This document shows, one piece after another, positions 12,787-21,696 of a DNA stretch of 64,000 nt; positions within the stretch are counted from its first letter, which is position 1; every line of letters starts with the position of its first letter. The translations under genes were made by a program, and so were the position numbers. The stretch lies in contig CAJAFV010000075.1 of the NCBI GenBank assembly GCA_903939115.1, forward strand, positions 1-64,000. The letters run 5' to 3'. Under the pieces are notes generated by a model, which saw only the letters and a program-made list of their open reading frames with translations, ran no database searches and was not told the origin of the DNA. The DNA comes from an uncultured Geobacteraceae bacterium (lineage in GTDB: Bacteria; Desulfobacterota; Desulfuromonadia; Geobacterales; Pseudopelobacteraceae).

Positions 12787-14510
12787 AATTGTAAATAGTT
12801 ATCATCTCCAACCCAGACAGCAATTTTCCCAGTATTAACTATAAAGATTTGAGTTGGATAAGTTATTGAGGTATCAACTATAGTTGCGCTCAGGGTATGG
12901 TTGGCGGTGTTAGACGCTTTAACCGCTGCGTCCAAGGTGTGAGTAGCTGAATTTCTCGCAGCCACGATTCCGCTCAAGGTGTGAGTTGAGGTTTTTGATT
13001 CCTTAACTACTGCGTCAACACTGTGCGTGGTTGTTGTCCTTGCGGCGACTGCTGCATCAAGAATGTGAGTGGCAGTGTTAGTGGCTTTGACGATACCATC
13101 GGCCGTGTGGGTCTTTGTGGCCTGTCCAGCAGCTGTAACGATACCATCCAAACTGTGGGTAGCAGTTGATGTTGCTTTGACATTTCCATCCAAGGAATGA
13201 GTTGTAGTCTTGGATTCTTTCACGACTCCATCAACTGAGTGAGTCTTGGTTGTTGAAGCCTTAACAATCGCGTCAACCGTGTTTGTGGTGGTCTTAGTCT
13301 CTTTAACTATTGCGTCTGTAGTATGAGCAGCAGTTTTAGTTTCTTTAACTACACCATCTAAAGTGTGAGTAATGGTTTGCGCACCAGCTGCAACAAATAC
13401 AATTCCGTCCAGCGCGTGAGTGGTGGTCTTTATTTCCTTAACTATTGCGGTTAATGCATGAGTGGTCTCCTTGGTTTCTTTAACAATACCGCTCAGGGTG
13501 TGAGTCGAGGTTTTGGATTCCTTAACTACTCCATCGACTGTGTGTGTATCAGTGTTTATTTCTTTAACAATACCGTTCAAGGTATGCGTTGTTGTTTTGG
13601 TCTCTTTGACGATACCGTCAAGGGTGTGAGGCTTGGTGTAAGTTCCACCGCCACCGCCAGTTCCAGTCGTAAAGCTGCGAATAGTTGACCATGCCCCAAA
13701 GGTATTTGTTCCCGAAGGGTCTTTGGCCCTGACTCTCCAAAAGTATTGAGTTGAGGCGGTAAGGGCTGATTGAACTGTATAATCTTTGGCTGCTCCTGAA
13801 GCGAAAGGATGTCCTGCGGTAAAGCCTGCGTCTGTTTCTGAGAGAGCGTCGATAAGGGGTGCGCCAACTGCCGCTGGGGCGTAGGCTTGTGCCACAGTAA
13901 ACCAAAGCATTGAGTTGGCAATGGTTGAGGTCAGGGCGTAAGTTCCCGAAGTTGCACAAAGCTTGTCTTGGATAAGTGAGCCGTTATAGGTTGAATTGCC
14001 TTGCTCAAAATCCACGTTATCACTAATCGAGGTATGGGTAGAAGCTGAGGCATTAAACTCAGCCGATATTGTAAAAATAAGCGATGCACCAGCAACTACT
14101 ACATTGCCCGTAGTTTCCGAGGTTGAGGTGGCCGTATTAGTTACGGCACTGCCGTCTTTTGCCCCAACCCCACTAAATTCATCTACACCAACAGTGAGTG
14201 ATGTTCCGTCAGTGCCGATGGTTAAGGTTAAACTCCCAGTCCCAGTGATCGGCACACGCATAATACTGACTCTCGTATATTCCGTAGAGATATTGGACTG
14301 GTTGAAAGCTTCCTCAGTCACCGTTCCAATAGTGGCTGTACCCGAGGCTTTAACAACTGTTGGAGTTGTAGGAGATGCTCCATTTTTATAAGCATTAACA
14401 CCAACAAAAACCACATTACCGTTGGTCACATTGACTGGCATGGCTAGATTAGTGCTGGCGGTTAAAACCGAGACACCAGTGGATTGTGAGGCTATTCGAG
14501 CGATTGCCAT
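12783..14510 (-). CDS. Tail-fibre-like protein with 14-residue repeats
   Basis: 575 residues in three parts. Residues 1 to about 215 form a Ser/Thr-rich beta domain (MAIARIASQSTGVSVLTAST). Residues 218 to about 285 are the C-terminal half of a fibronectin-III-like domain (PLIDALSETDAGFTAG, then YFWRVRAKDPSG). Next comes a Gly linker and about 18 copies of a repeat such as THTLDGIVKETKTT. A short closing domain ends in KIAVWVGDDNYLQL. Repeats of this sort build a long trimeric or solenoid shaft. It lies in the virion block beside other fibre-like genes. Receptor binding is inferred. Confidence 0.7.
   Translation of the reverse strand: MAIARIASQSTGVSVLTASTNLAMPVNVTNGNVVFVGVNAYKNGASPTTPTVVKASGTATIGTVTEEAFNQSNISTEYTRVSIMRVPITGTGSLTLTIGTDGTSLTVGVDEFSGVGAKDGSAVTNTATSTSETTGNVVVAGASLIFTISAEFNASASTHTSISDNVDFEQGNSTYNGSLIQDKLCATSGTYALTSTIANSMLWFTVAQAYAPAAVGAPLIDALSETDAGFTAGHPFASGAAKDYTVQSALTASTQYFWRVRAKDPSGTNTFGAWSTIRSFTTGTGGGGGTYTKPHTLDGIVKETKTTTHTLNGIVKEINTDTHTVDGVVKESKTSTHTLSGIVKETKETTHALTAIVKEIKTTTHALDGIVFVAAGAQTITHTLDGVVKETKTAAHTTDAIVKETKTTTNTVDAIVKASTTKTHSVDGVVKESKTTTHSLDGNVKATSTATHSLDGIVTAAGQATKTHTADGIVKATNTATHILDAAVAARTTTTHSVDAVVKESKTSTHTLSGIVAARNSATHTLDAAVKASNTANHTLSATIVDTSITYPTQIFIVNTGKIAVWVGDDNYLQL
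12885..13632 (-). repeat. Array of about 18 degenerate 42-bp units
   Basis: The array encodes the repeats of the fibre-like protein. Consensus is T-H-T-L-D-G-I-V-K-E-T-K-T-T with variation at most positions. Two units are longer by two or three residues (AAGAQTI, AAGQATK). Two more units occur in the neighbouring gene at 14513-14788. Confidence 0.85.
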
Positions 14511-14512
14511 AA

Positions 14513-14788
14513 TTAGTGTGCGTCAAAAGTATTAACGGTATCGATTTGAACTTCGTATTCAATAGTTTCTCCATCTATGTCGGTGCCTGTAAAGTTAAGG
14601 GTCGGGGTAAGGCTTTGATTGGTAGCGGCAACGGATGGAGTGTTGAGGGCAACGGTTGGAACTGAGTTGGCAATAATACCATCCAGGGTGTGGGTATCAA
14701 TATCAGTACCAAAAACAATACCGTCCACTTTATAGATGGCAGTCTTGTAATTAGCAGTGGTATTGAGTAAGACTATTAATTCTGGCAT
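14513..14788 (-). CDS. Small virion protein carrying the first half of an Fn3-like domain
   Basis: 91 residues. Two units of the 14-residue repeat (YKVDGIVFGTDID and THTLDGIIAN) precede a segment PTVALNTPSVAATNQSLTPT, then TDIDGETIEYEVQIDTVNTF. The latter is the first half of a fibronectin-III-like domain, and the protein stops there. The matching second half lies 217 residues into the next gene. Two bases separate the stop from the next ATG. It may be a fibre gene broken by insertion of a module. Confidence 0.6.
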   Translation of the reverse strand: MPELIVLLNTTANYKTAIYKVDGIVFGTDIDTHTLDGIIANSVPTVALNTPSVAATNQSLTPTLNFTGTDIDGETIEYEVQIDTVNTFDAH

Positions 14789-14798
14789 ATTTTTTTAT

Positions 14799-15695
14799 TT
14801 AAGCAGCCCAAATTTCAAAAGCAAATCCACCCCAGGCATCATTGGTGATGGCGTTATTCGGACCACCATATTTTAATCCTGTTGAGGCAATTAGCGTCTC
14901 GACTCCATAGGCCGCGTCATAGGAATAGGAATTACCACCAGTTAAACCATCCACAAGAAAGCATCCTTCCAAGGCAAGTTGAGCGGTCGCCACGGCAGTT
15001 GTTTTTAATCCTCCAAGTGGAGAAACACTCCCGACAACTGTGGCTCCTGACATTGCGCCCAAAAGAATCTGGGGAAAGGTTGTTGCTCCATGAACATTCG
15101 CTATCATTCTAACCAAAACATGTCCAGAAGTTGGAGCGGTAAAGGTGATGCGAAGGTTGGTGGTGTCGATAGCAGTCATGGCAATAGCCGAAGTACAAAC
15201 CTTATTCACGGCGGTTGCTGGGTCGTACATCTTAGCTCCCAAACAGGCTGGAGCATCCCAGACTTCAAACTGAAAGCCACCCCAAGAATCATTAGCGGTG
15301 GTATTATTCGGACCGCCATATTTGATATTTGTTGAAGCCAGAACAATCTCCACTCCATAAGCTGCGTCCCAGGTCTGAGACCCAGTGAGTCCCGAAACCA
15401 CAAAAAGAGCTTCTTGAGTGATGTTGGTGGTCGCCACTGCGGTTCCTGGGGTTCCCCCGATTGGAGCTTGGCGTGCAATAACAGTTGCGCCCGAAAGAAC
15501 TCCCAATAAAATTGTAGGCATGGTGGTTGCCCCTTGAAGGGTGCATCTCATCCGCACCAAAACATTCCCACTGGCTGGAGCGGTAAAGGTGATGCGAAGG
15601 TTGGTGGTGTCGATAGCAGTCATGGCTATGAGTGTCGCTGTTGACTTCGATACTGCGGTTGTTGGATTGTAATTTACGCCTGCTAATAGTGCCAT
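14799..15695 (-). CDS. Virion protein with two tandem copies of one domain
   Basis: 298 residues. Residues about 1-148 and 155-298 are clear duplicates: AMTAIDTTNLRITFTAP, VLVRM, GATT-x-P-x-ILLG, DAAYGVE, KYGGPNN and a WGGF-x-FE close occur in each at equal spacing. Predicted all-beta, Ala/Thr-rich, typical of phage surface or fibre proteins. A 51-bp stretch is identical in the two halves, so the duplication is recent or homogenised. Function unknown beyond a structural role. Confidence 0.65.
   Translation of the reverse strand: MALLAGVNYNPTTAVSKSTATLIAMTAIDTTNLRITFTAPASGNVLVRMRCTLQGATTMPTILLGVLSGATVIARQAPIGGTPGTAVATTNITQEALFVVSGLTGSQTWDAAYGVEIVLASTNIKYGGPNNTTANDSWGGFQFEVWDAPACLGAKMYDPATAVNKVCTSAIAMTAIDTTNLRITFTAPTSGHVLVRMIANVHGATTFPQILLGAMSGATVVGSVSPLGGLKTTAVATAQLALEGCFLVDGLTGGNSYSYDAAYGVETLIASTGLKYGGPNNAITNDAWGGFAFEIWAA
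15132..15626. repeat. 51-bp identical direct repeat inside a duplicated domain
   Basis: Positions 15132-15182 and 15576-15626 are identical, 444 bp (148 codons) apart. They encode the AMTAIDTTNLRITFTAP segment of each domain copy of the virion protein. Confidence 0.9.
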
Positions 15696-15700
15696 ATATT

Positions 15701-16048
15701 TTATATTAATTCACAAGGGACTAATTCTAAGTCGTTGCGAGCATCATCAAATTCAATGTGTCCATCTTCATAGATGTAACAGATTGACTTGACTGAGACT
15801 CCTTTGACATTCTCATGCCAACCAACGAGATAAAGGATGCCTTGAATCCCTGCTGGGTTTAGAAAAACTCTGCGTCTAAAAATTAACTTTCTTTTCTCAT
15901 TATTAAAATATGCGAAAACTAACTTTTCACCACTAAAGAGCCTAAACTCAGCGAGTTGGCTTCGGTCTATGTTCTCAGATGTTTGTAAATCTCTTTCAAG
16001 ATGTCGGGAACCATCTTTGTAGATGGCTTCCCATTGTAAAGTTGGCAT
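15701..16048 (-). CDS. Phage protein of unknown function (115 aa)
   Basis: 115 residues beginning MPTLQWEAIYKDGSRHLERD. Strand-rich, with a segment FRLFSGEKLVFAYFNNEKRK and an acidic end (HIEFDDARNDLELVPCELI). It lies between fibre-like genes, so it may be a tail-associated or chaperone-like protein. No family recognised. Confidence 0.5.
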   Translation of the reverse strand: MPTLQWEAIYKDGSRHLERDLQTSENIDRSQLAEFRLFSGEKLVFAYFNNEKRKLIFRRRVFLNPAGIQGILYLVGWHENVKGVSVKSICYIYEDGHIEFDDARNDLELVPCELI

Positions 16049-16068
16049 TGTATTGCACTTTTATTTGA

Positions 16069-16224
16069 TTATTCTGCGAGCAGTTCGGCGGCTAAGATTG
16101 GCTCCACGTTGGCTTCCACCATGGCTTCTTCATCGCGAGGAGTGGTTTGAACACCACCGCAAGCGGGACAAACTCCATTGGTTACACCTTTTTCAAGGCT
16201 GCAATCGTTACATTTCCAAATCAT
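16069..16224 (-). CDS. Small zinc-ribbon protein (51 aa)
   Basis: The frame from the ATG at 16224: MIWKCNDCSLEKGVTNGVCP, then ACGGVQTTP and an acidic helix. CNDC and CPACGG make a rubredoxin-like zinc knuckle pair. It is located among virion genes. Unknown role. Confidence 0.55.
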   Translation of the reverse strand: MIWKCNDCSLEKGVTNGVCPACGGVQTTPRDEEAMVEANVEPILAAELLAE

Positions 16225-16261
16225 ATAGTTGTTATTTTAATGGCTTAGATAAGGCTTATTC

Positions 16262-16774
16262 TTAACTTTCGTCATAACGCCATGTAATTGTTTCGGAGGC
16301 TAGCGTTCCAGCCACGGCTGAAGTACTCAAAACTGCTTGGAAAACTACATGGTCAGAAATCTTACCAGTTGAGGGATTTGAAAGCGTTCCAGTCACTGCA
16401 AGCGGTGAACCTGTGGTAAACGTACTTGCGTCAGCCTGACTGCCCTGAGCGGTCATCTGAGTGCCTGTGGTGTTAGGTGTTCCAGTCGCTTGCGCATATG
16501 CTGCAGCTGTTCCAGCTTGAATAGTCACTCCTGTCCAGCCGATAGTTCCATCGGTAAACCATTTTACATTGTTGATTGTACCTGAGGGGGTTGTGTCAGC
16601 GTTCAGATAAGTGCTTTTTTTGTATGAATAGTTAGAACCTGCTGAGGGCTTAACTAGGGGGCTGGTTGTTGTCGGGTTTACTAGGTCATCCGTGCAAAAT
16701 CTTACTGCGGTTACAGTTGTTGGAGTTCCTGTTGAGGCTCCATTGACTTCTTTTATCGATATAGTTGCGCTCAT
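16262..16774 (-). CDS. Beta-rich virion protein
   Basis: 170 residues, Thr/Ala/Ser-rich, beginning MSATISIKEVNGASTGTPTT and ending ASETITWRYDES. The ending resembles the closing strand of many phage tail or head surface proteins (T-I-T-W-x-Y-D/E). Probably structural; no specific family. Confidence 0.5.
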   Translation of the reverse strand: MSATISIKEVNGASTGTPTTVTAVRFCTDDLVNPTTTSPLVKPSAGSNYSYKKSTYLNADTTPSGTINNVKWFTDGTIGWTGVTIQAGTAAAYAQATGTPNTTGTQMTAQGSQADASTFTTGSPLAVTGTLSNPSTGKISDHVVFQAVLSTSAVAGTLASETITWRYDES

Positions 16775-16781
16775 AAATTTG

Positions 16782-17654
16782 TTAGTTAAATATTATATTA
16801 AATTCATCATATGTCAGCCCTGCTCGACCAATGAAGGCTGCTTTGTGTCCACTATTTCCTTTCGTATATGTTACTCCTGTTGAGGTATCTATTTTCTTGA
16901 TATACCAGCTGCTATCTAAAGCTACGAAGCAAAGGTATTTCGGAGTTCCTGCAATGTCCATATCGGCGTCTTTGTATTTGGCGAGGGGGTCTTGTTTCTC
17001 TTCAATAGCGGGATTGATATCTACATTCTCCTTATTACGGATATTGATGTTGGAAATTGCATATCCTCCACCTTGCATTTTCTTGAGTTGAGCGTCCGAA
17101 AGCGTAACTTTGATTCTTTCGTTTTCAATTAAGTTTTCAGGCAGTTCAAAGGTCTTCAAGCCAAGCAAAATGTTCTCAATAAGTGTCAAATCAACGTGCA
17201 AATTGACGTTTTCAACCGCTGAAATGACCTCGGAAAGTAAAAGGGTGTAATCGGGAACGTCTTTGACCTGGGGAATAAGCTTCTCAATGGATTTAAGAGC
17301 TGTTACGATGTCTTTTTTGTCGCCATTGGTCTTGAAAAGCCCTAAAAGTTGTGAAAGGTCGTTCTTAACAACCACTTCCCTGTCAAGTTTTCCGATTTCT
17401 TCTCTTAAAATCGTAGCCAAGAGGTCAAGTTGAGGGCGGATGTCTGTTTCGGTTTTGGATTCGATGGCAGTTTGAACAGCTTTAAGACCTTGGACAATCG
17501 GGAGAGATGTCTTTTCGGGGGCGTGGGGCTTTAGTTCGTCTAACTTCTTTACAATCGGGTCTGAAATATCCTTGGGATTGGTGATTTTGGTGAAGAAAAA
17601 CGACTCGGCAACAAGTTTTGTGAGGAATAATTTTAGGTCGTGAATTATGTTCAT
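16782..17654 (-). CDS. Virion protein with helical stalk and C-terminal domain
   Basis: 290 residues. A short hydrophobic N-terminus is followed by a long amphipathic helical region (about residues 60-190), a beta linker (GGGYAISNINIRNKENVDIN) and a C-terminal domain (KYLCFVALDSSWYIKKIDTS, then GLTYDEFNIIF). A helical stalk with a distal beta domain suggests a fibre or spike. The 115 bp to its right (17655-17769) show no gene. Confidence 0.5.
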   Translation of the reverse strand: MNIIHDLKLFLTKLVAESFFFTKITNPKDISDPIVKKLDELKPHAPEKTSLPIVQGLKAVQTAIESKTETDIRPQLDLLATILREEIGKLDREVVVKNDLSQLLGLFKTNGDKKDIVTALKSIEKLIPQVKDVPDYTLLLSEVISAVENVNLHVDLTLIENILLGLKTFELPENLIENERIKVTLSDAQLKKMQGGGYAISNINIRNKENVDINPAIEEKQDPLAKYKDADMDIAGTPKYLCFVALDSSWYIKKIDTSTGVTYTKGNSGHKAAFIGRAGLTYDEFNIIFN

Positions 17655-17769
17655 TTATTTGTAAGCTATTGACTTATAAAGACAATAGTTATATATATGA
17701 CGTATGATTATAAAAATAATAACATGTTTGATAATATTAGCTTGGGCAGTATATCACTCAAATGATTAA

Positions 17770-20343
17770 TTACTTTGGGGCGGTCGTTCCTAAGAATATC
17801 TTCTGCAAGGTTGGTAGGTGTTTTTCCAATACAGATTTTTCAGCAGGAGTCATTTTACTTAATAGTTGAGCTACATTTGATTGCACTAGCGTTGAGCTAA
17901 GTGCTTTTTTTGCACCATAGGCAACTGCTGCTGCTGGCATACCAGCTATTGCTGCTCCAGCTCCTGCCATACCCATATCACCAAGACTAATTTTATTTAG
18001 TCGTTGCAAAATAGCAATTCTTCGCTCTGCTGCATTTCCAGCGGTCAACATATTAGCGTATCTGCTATTCAATTTTTTAAGACCAGTGTCACCAATAGCT
18101 GCTGCCTTTTCTTCAAGTGCGGACGCTATTTTTTTATAAGCATCAACTCTGGCTATATTTGCTTCATTATCAAAGGCTTGACCTGTCCATTTAGCGGCCT
18201 TACCAATATCTTGTTTGATTTTCCAAGCTTCTTTAGCTGTAACATCCATAGCCTTTTCACCAGTTGCAACCAGCGTTCCGTCAACATTATCGAAAGTTTT
18301 GGTCAATCCGTCTTTAATAGATTGTAGTCTTGAAACTAATGCTTGCTCTCCTTGATTTGTTGCGGAAGCAAGATGTTTATCAATTTCAGCAATGGCGGGT
18401 GCTAGATTGATAGTGTCTTTTATTTTTCCAACAGAATCGGAAATAGCCTGGCCAATTTCTTCTTTCTTAGCAACTATCTTATCAGTTAAGTCATTAATAC
18501 TTTTGCCAGTTATTCCTTCTGATACAACGGCTGCACCTGGATCTTTGCCAAAGTTATAATCGTTTATCCCTGGCTTTATAATGCTATTTAAAATTCTCCC
18601 TGGTATCTTCTCTGAAAGAGTTTCTACGAGTGGCTTCATAACCTTACTAGCACCTGCGCCAATACCACCAAGGGCTAACGAAACTAATCCAACAGTACCA
18701 GCGTCTTTAATATCTTGCTCTTGCAGTCCAGATATTGAACCTGTTTTAATAGCATCACTCAAGATAGTAGCAGCCTTTGGAAGGTATTTAGAAATACTGG
18801 CTAACTTTTCAACTGCTGCTGCTGATTTTGCTTCAATTCCAACTGGTGTGAAAAACTCAGCAACCTGCTCAATGCCCTTACCAATTTTTTCAGCTGTACC
18901 ATTTGCTGTAGCAATCTCATCAATTTTTTGTGGAATATTACCAGTATCAATGTTGCTACCGGTTATCCCCTTAACAATTGGATTAAAAACTTTCTCGCCT
19001 AACTTCTCAACATTATTGGCTGTTTGTAAGATACCTTTACCAAATCCCTTAACCGTATCCATTATTGGGGTTTGTTGAGTAGCATTATTTACATCAGTAC
19101 TTTTTTTTTGACCTGTAATCTGGTCTATTTCACCACTACGAATAGATGCCTCAAGAGCTTTTGCTTGTGGATCGTTGGGGTTTCTATTGATGAAGTCAAT
19201 CACCGCTGGCATATTACCTTCGGTTTGCATCTGTTGACTTTGTATATCTGGGTTTTGAGTGTCTTGATTGTCCTTGGTCGAATAGTCTTGAGTACCAATT
19301 TTAGTACCAAGTCCTTCTAGTATTTTCTGGGATTTATCACTTAAGAATTTAAAATCCTTTTGCTTTCCCATTCCAGTCTCGTATTGGCTACTTAGAGCAT
19401 CCAAGCGAGAACCCATAAGCTCAATGGCTGAATCAATAACTTTTTTCAATTGTTCTGGAGAATCAGAAGAATTAATATTTTCTCTCCATACTTTTATTTC
19501 TTGGTCTGTTGCTCCTGTCCCTTTAAAAACAGATGCTAGTTCACCTTCAACAGCAGTTGCAGCTGTATCAAATGCCTTAACTTTATCTCCACCAACTTCT
19601 GTATTAATTGCATTACCAATGGTATTCCATGTTCTCCAGCTTTTATTATCTAATCCATCAGCTGCTTTTTTAAGGGTGTCTAAATGACCAACAGCGGTAT
19701 TAAGAGAGCGAATATTTTGAGCTGCTTTTCCAGCAACAAAATCATTTTTTAACTTAACCCTTGAACCATATTGAGTTGAGTCAAAACTCGGGTCGTATTG
19801 AGAGGACAATTCAAGAACTTTCTGCCAGTAGGGAGTTTTAAGAGCCATTCCGCTTGGAAGTGGTATTTTATATTCAGTAAGTTGCTTAACTACATCAGCC
19901 GTTCCTTTATCAACAGATGCAAGTGTCTGAGGAAAAGTACCGTCTGGAGCTGCTTCATTGGATTTTACTCCCAGATTTACTTTCTCTTGGTCGCTCAAAA
20001 GATGTCCAAAGCTTGTATCAAAAGTATCAGAACCCTGGGGATTAGCAGCGATAAATTCCTGTTTTTTCTGATTGTATAAATTTGGGTCAACTTTACCGTC
20101 TTGTCCAACGCTTGTAAGAAGATTAGATGAAATTTCATCAGCCTTGGGTGAATCAATTGAAGTAGATGGTTGACTAAACATACCATTGGCTTCATATGAA
20201 TCTAGTTCAGACATGGCTGTTTTCATATCCAAATTAGGATCTCTAAGGGAGGCTTTTAAAAGTGCTTTTACTACGTCTTGTTTTGATTTCTTATTCTGAA
20301 CAGCGTAATTAACATAACCATTAAGTGTTTGATTGTTGCTCAT
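17770..20343 (-). CDS. Large internal virion-like protein (857 aa)
   Basis: 857 residues, the largest prophage gene. The N-terminal part is helical (MSNNQTLNGYVNYAVQNKKS; later NIRSLNTAVGHLDTLKKAAD). The middle is polar and low in complexity. A second half contains Gly/Ala-rich hydrophobic helices (GLVSLALGGIGAGAS; MAGAGAAIAGMPAAAVAYG). This mix is typical of podovirus ejection or internal core proteins that cross the membrane with the DNA, and the gene sits between fibre and tail genes. A tape-measure protein is the alternative; no lysozyme domain seen. Confidence 0.55.
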   Translation of the reverse strand: MSNNQTLNGYVNYAVQNKKSKQDVVKALLKASLRDPNLDMKTAMSELDSYEANGMFSQPSTSIDSPKADEISSNLLTSVGQDGKVDPNLYNQKKQEFIAANPQGSDTFDTSFGHLLSDQEKVNLGVKSNEAAPDGTFPQTLASVDKGTADVVKQLTEYKIPLPSGMALKTPYWQKVLELSSQYDPSFDSTQYGSRVKLKNDFVAGKAAQNIRSLNTAVGHLDTLKKAADGLDNKSWRTWNTIGNAINTEVGGDKVKAFDTAATAVEGELASVFKGTGATDQEIKVWRENINSSDSPEQLKKVIDSAIELMGSRLDALSSQYETGMGKQKDFKFLSDKSQKILEGLGTKIGTQDYSTKDNQDTQNPDIQSQQMQTEGNMPAVIDFINRNPNDPQAKALEASIRSGEIDQITGQKKSTDVNNATQQTPIMDTVKGFGKGILQTANNVEKLGEKVFNPIVKGITGSNIDTGNIPQKIDEIATANGTAEKIGKGIEQVAEFFTPVGIEAKSAAAVEKLASISKYLPKAATILSDAIKTGSISGLQEQDIKDAGTVGLVSLALGGIGAGASKVMKPLVETLSEKIPGRILNSIIKPGINDYNFGKDPGAAVVSEGITGKSINDLTDKIVAKKEEIGQAISDSVGKIKDTINLAPAIAEIDKHLASATNQGEQALVSRLQSIKDGLTKTFDNVDGTLVATGEKAMDVTAKEAWKIKQDIGKAAKWTGQAFDNEANIARVDAYKKIASALEEKAAAIGDTGLKKLNSRYANMLTAGNAAERRIAILQRLNKISLGDMGMAGAGAAIAGMPAAAVAYGAKKALSSTLVQSNVAQLLSKMTPAEKSVLEKHLPTLQKIFLGTTAPK

Positions 20344-20363
20344 TTAGTTAAATATAAAGAAAA

Positions 20364-21200
20364 TTAGTCTCCAAAGTCTGTTGCAATAGCACCGCCACCG
20401 CCAACACCATTATTTGTTCCAGTTCCTGCCTTAATTTTTGATATTTCGGCTCTTGCTTTGTCGAGTGCTGCCTGAGATGTTGCAATTGCCATATCGGCGG
20501 TTGCATCAGCTTTTTTCTTTTTATCCTTACCAGCCTTAGTCAATCGCTTCTCCAAATCCTTCATAGAACCGTTTGCCTTAAGTCCAAGTTCAATCAATGC
20601 AGTCTTATAGGCTTCCTTTTTCTTTTCTGATTTCAAGTTATCGTTATAAGTCACAAGTTTCTTTTCAACGGTATCCATTGAATCCCCGTAATTGATACCA
20701 GCACCAGCGTATTGAAGTTTCAATTGCTTGGTAAAGTCGAGATTCTTTTCAGCAATTCCCATGCGGTAATCACGTTCTGATGTTAGAGAGTTCACTGTGT
20801 CTGCTTGGGATTGGATAGATGCTGAAAGTTTATCCTGGGCAAGTCCTGTTTCTCCTCGAAGAACTGACATGTTGAGGCGTTGTCCTTCAATTACTGAAGG
20901 GGCTTTGTAATACTGAGCCTTTAATTCATTCAGCTTATTCTGCTCGGCTGTAAGACCTAGGTCATAGTTAAGTTGACCTCGGATACCTAAAAGGTCATCA
21001 GGGGCTGCTGTGGGGCGTGTGAGCGTGTTCACGACGTTTGTAGAGGTGAGTGCTTGCGTTGGGTCAATGCCGTATTGGTTAAGAACAGCTCCAGCCTGTG
21101 AAGTGTTCATAACTGGGGCTGCTTGAAGAGTCGCCATTGTACTTTGTTGTACGTCTGACGGAGTTATTGGGGTTGGGGTTGTGGATTCCACTGTGGCCAT
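20364..21200 (-). CDS. Helical virion protein, possible internal core protein
   Basis: 278 residues. A Thr/Pro/Ala-rich N-terminus (MATVESTTPTPITPSDVQQS) is followed by a long coiled-coil-like region with many Gln, Lys and Glu. The C-terminus is a Lys-rich helix and a Gly tail (NNGVGGGGAIATDFGD). It precedes the 857-aa gene in the same operon, like pairs of ejection proteins in short-tailed phages. Function inferred. Confidence 0.5.
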   Translation of the reverse strand: MATVESTTPTPITPSDVQQSTMATLQAAPVMNTSQAGAVLNQYGIDPTQALTSTNVVNTLTRPTAAPDDLLGIRGQLNYDLGLTAEQNKLNELKAQYYKAPSVIEGQRLNMSVLRGETGLAQDKLSASIQSQADTVNSLTSERDYRMGIAEKNLDFTKQLKLQYAGAGINYGDSMDTVEKKLVTYNDNLKSEKKKEAYKTALIELGLKANGSMKDLEKRLTKAGKDKKKKADATADMAIATSQAALDKARAEISKIKAGTGTNNGVGGGGAIATDFGD

Positions 21201-21204
21201 ATGC

Positions 21205-21233
21205 TTGACATATATTTACAAGTATGCTAGCTT
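21205..21233 (+). promoter_or_regulatory. Plus-strand promoter with variant operator
   Basis: TTGACA (21205-21210) and TAGCTT (21228-21233) are 17 bp apart. The 17-mer TTGACATATATTTACAA (21205-21221) differs from the 1410 operator at one position. It points at the two membrane-peptide genes. Confidence 0.55.
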
Positions 21234-21262
21234 GTTAAATATAATTAATAATTTATAAATGT

Positions 21263-21376
21263 ATGAATTGGATTTTGTTGATAGTTGCAGTGGGCTTGTT
21301 TCTTTGGTTGGGGGTTTTGTTTCCTTGGTTGTTTATCGTGTACGCACTTTTTATAATTGGACATTTTATAGACTAA
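21263..21376 (+). CDS. 37-aa membrane peptide
   Basis: MNWILLIVAVGLFLWLGVLF plus 17 mostly hydrophobic residues ending IGHFID. Plus strand, opposite to the virion operon, 30 bases downstream of an operator-bearing promoter. The AT-rich leader has no Shine-Dalgarno sequence. Unknown function. Confidence 0.5.
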   Translation: MNWILLIVAVGLFLWLGVLFPWLFIVYALFIIGHFID

Positions 21377-21377
21377 T

Positions 21378-21470
21378 ATGAATAAATTTGATGAAAAAAT
21401 AGGACCAGCAATCGCAATAGCAGCAGTTATATTTTGCATATTCCTCCTAATTTACTTCGCAACTATTTAA
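21378..21470 (+). CDS. 30-aa membrane peptide
   Basis: MNKFDEKIGPAIAIAAVIFC plus FLLIYFATI and neighbouring residues, one membrane helix. It starts one base after the preceding peptide's stop, so they form a pair like that at 9385-9701. Confidence 0.5.
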   Translation: MNKFDEKIGPAIAIAAVIFCIFLLIYFATI

Positions 21471-21696
21471 GTACTGCATCTTTTCCTTCGTCTTGCTCCC
21501 ACCAATCACTATTTTCACAGTGTCCACCTGGTCTTTTTTGCCATGCAAACATCCAATCAACTAATCTTTCAATCCATGTGCCACGGTAATTTCTGCCAAG
21601 TCTGGCACTAAGAGTCATATCAGGGTCTCCTCCAAGTATAGTATTAGCCAGCTGGTCTAATGATATAAGGATGTTCTTAATCCATTTCAAAATCAT
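21463..21696 (-). CDS. Conserved phage protein with GGDPDMTLSAR motif
   Basis: 77 residues. LDQLANTILGGDPDMTLSAR is followed by LGRNYRGTWIERLVDWMF and GHCENSDWWEQD. I know this pattern (G-G-x-P-D/N-x-T-L/I-S-x-R ... HC) from a widespread small phage protein often near lysis or tail genes, function unknown. Its start overlaps the upstream gene's stop. It converges with the plus-strand peptide at 21470 with 8 bases of overlap. Confidence 0.6.
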   Translation of the reverse strand: MILKWIKNILISLDQLANTILGGDPDMTLSARLGRNYRGTWIERLVDWMFAWQKRPGGHCENSDWWEQDEGKDAVLK

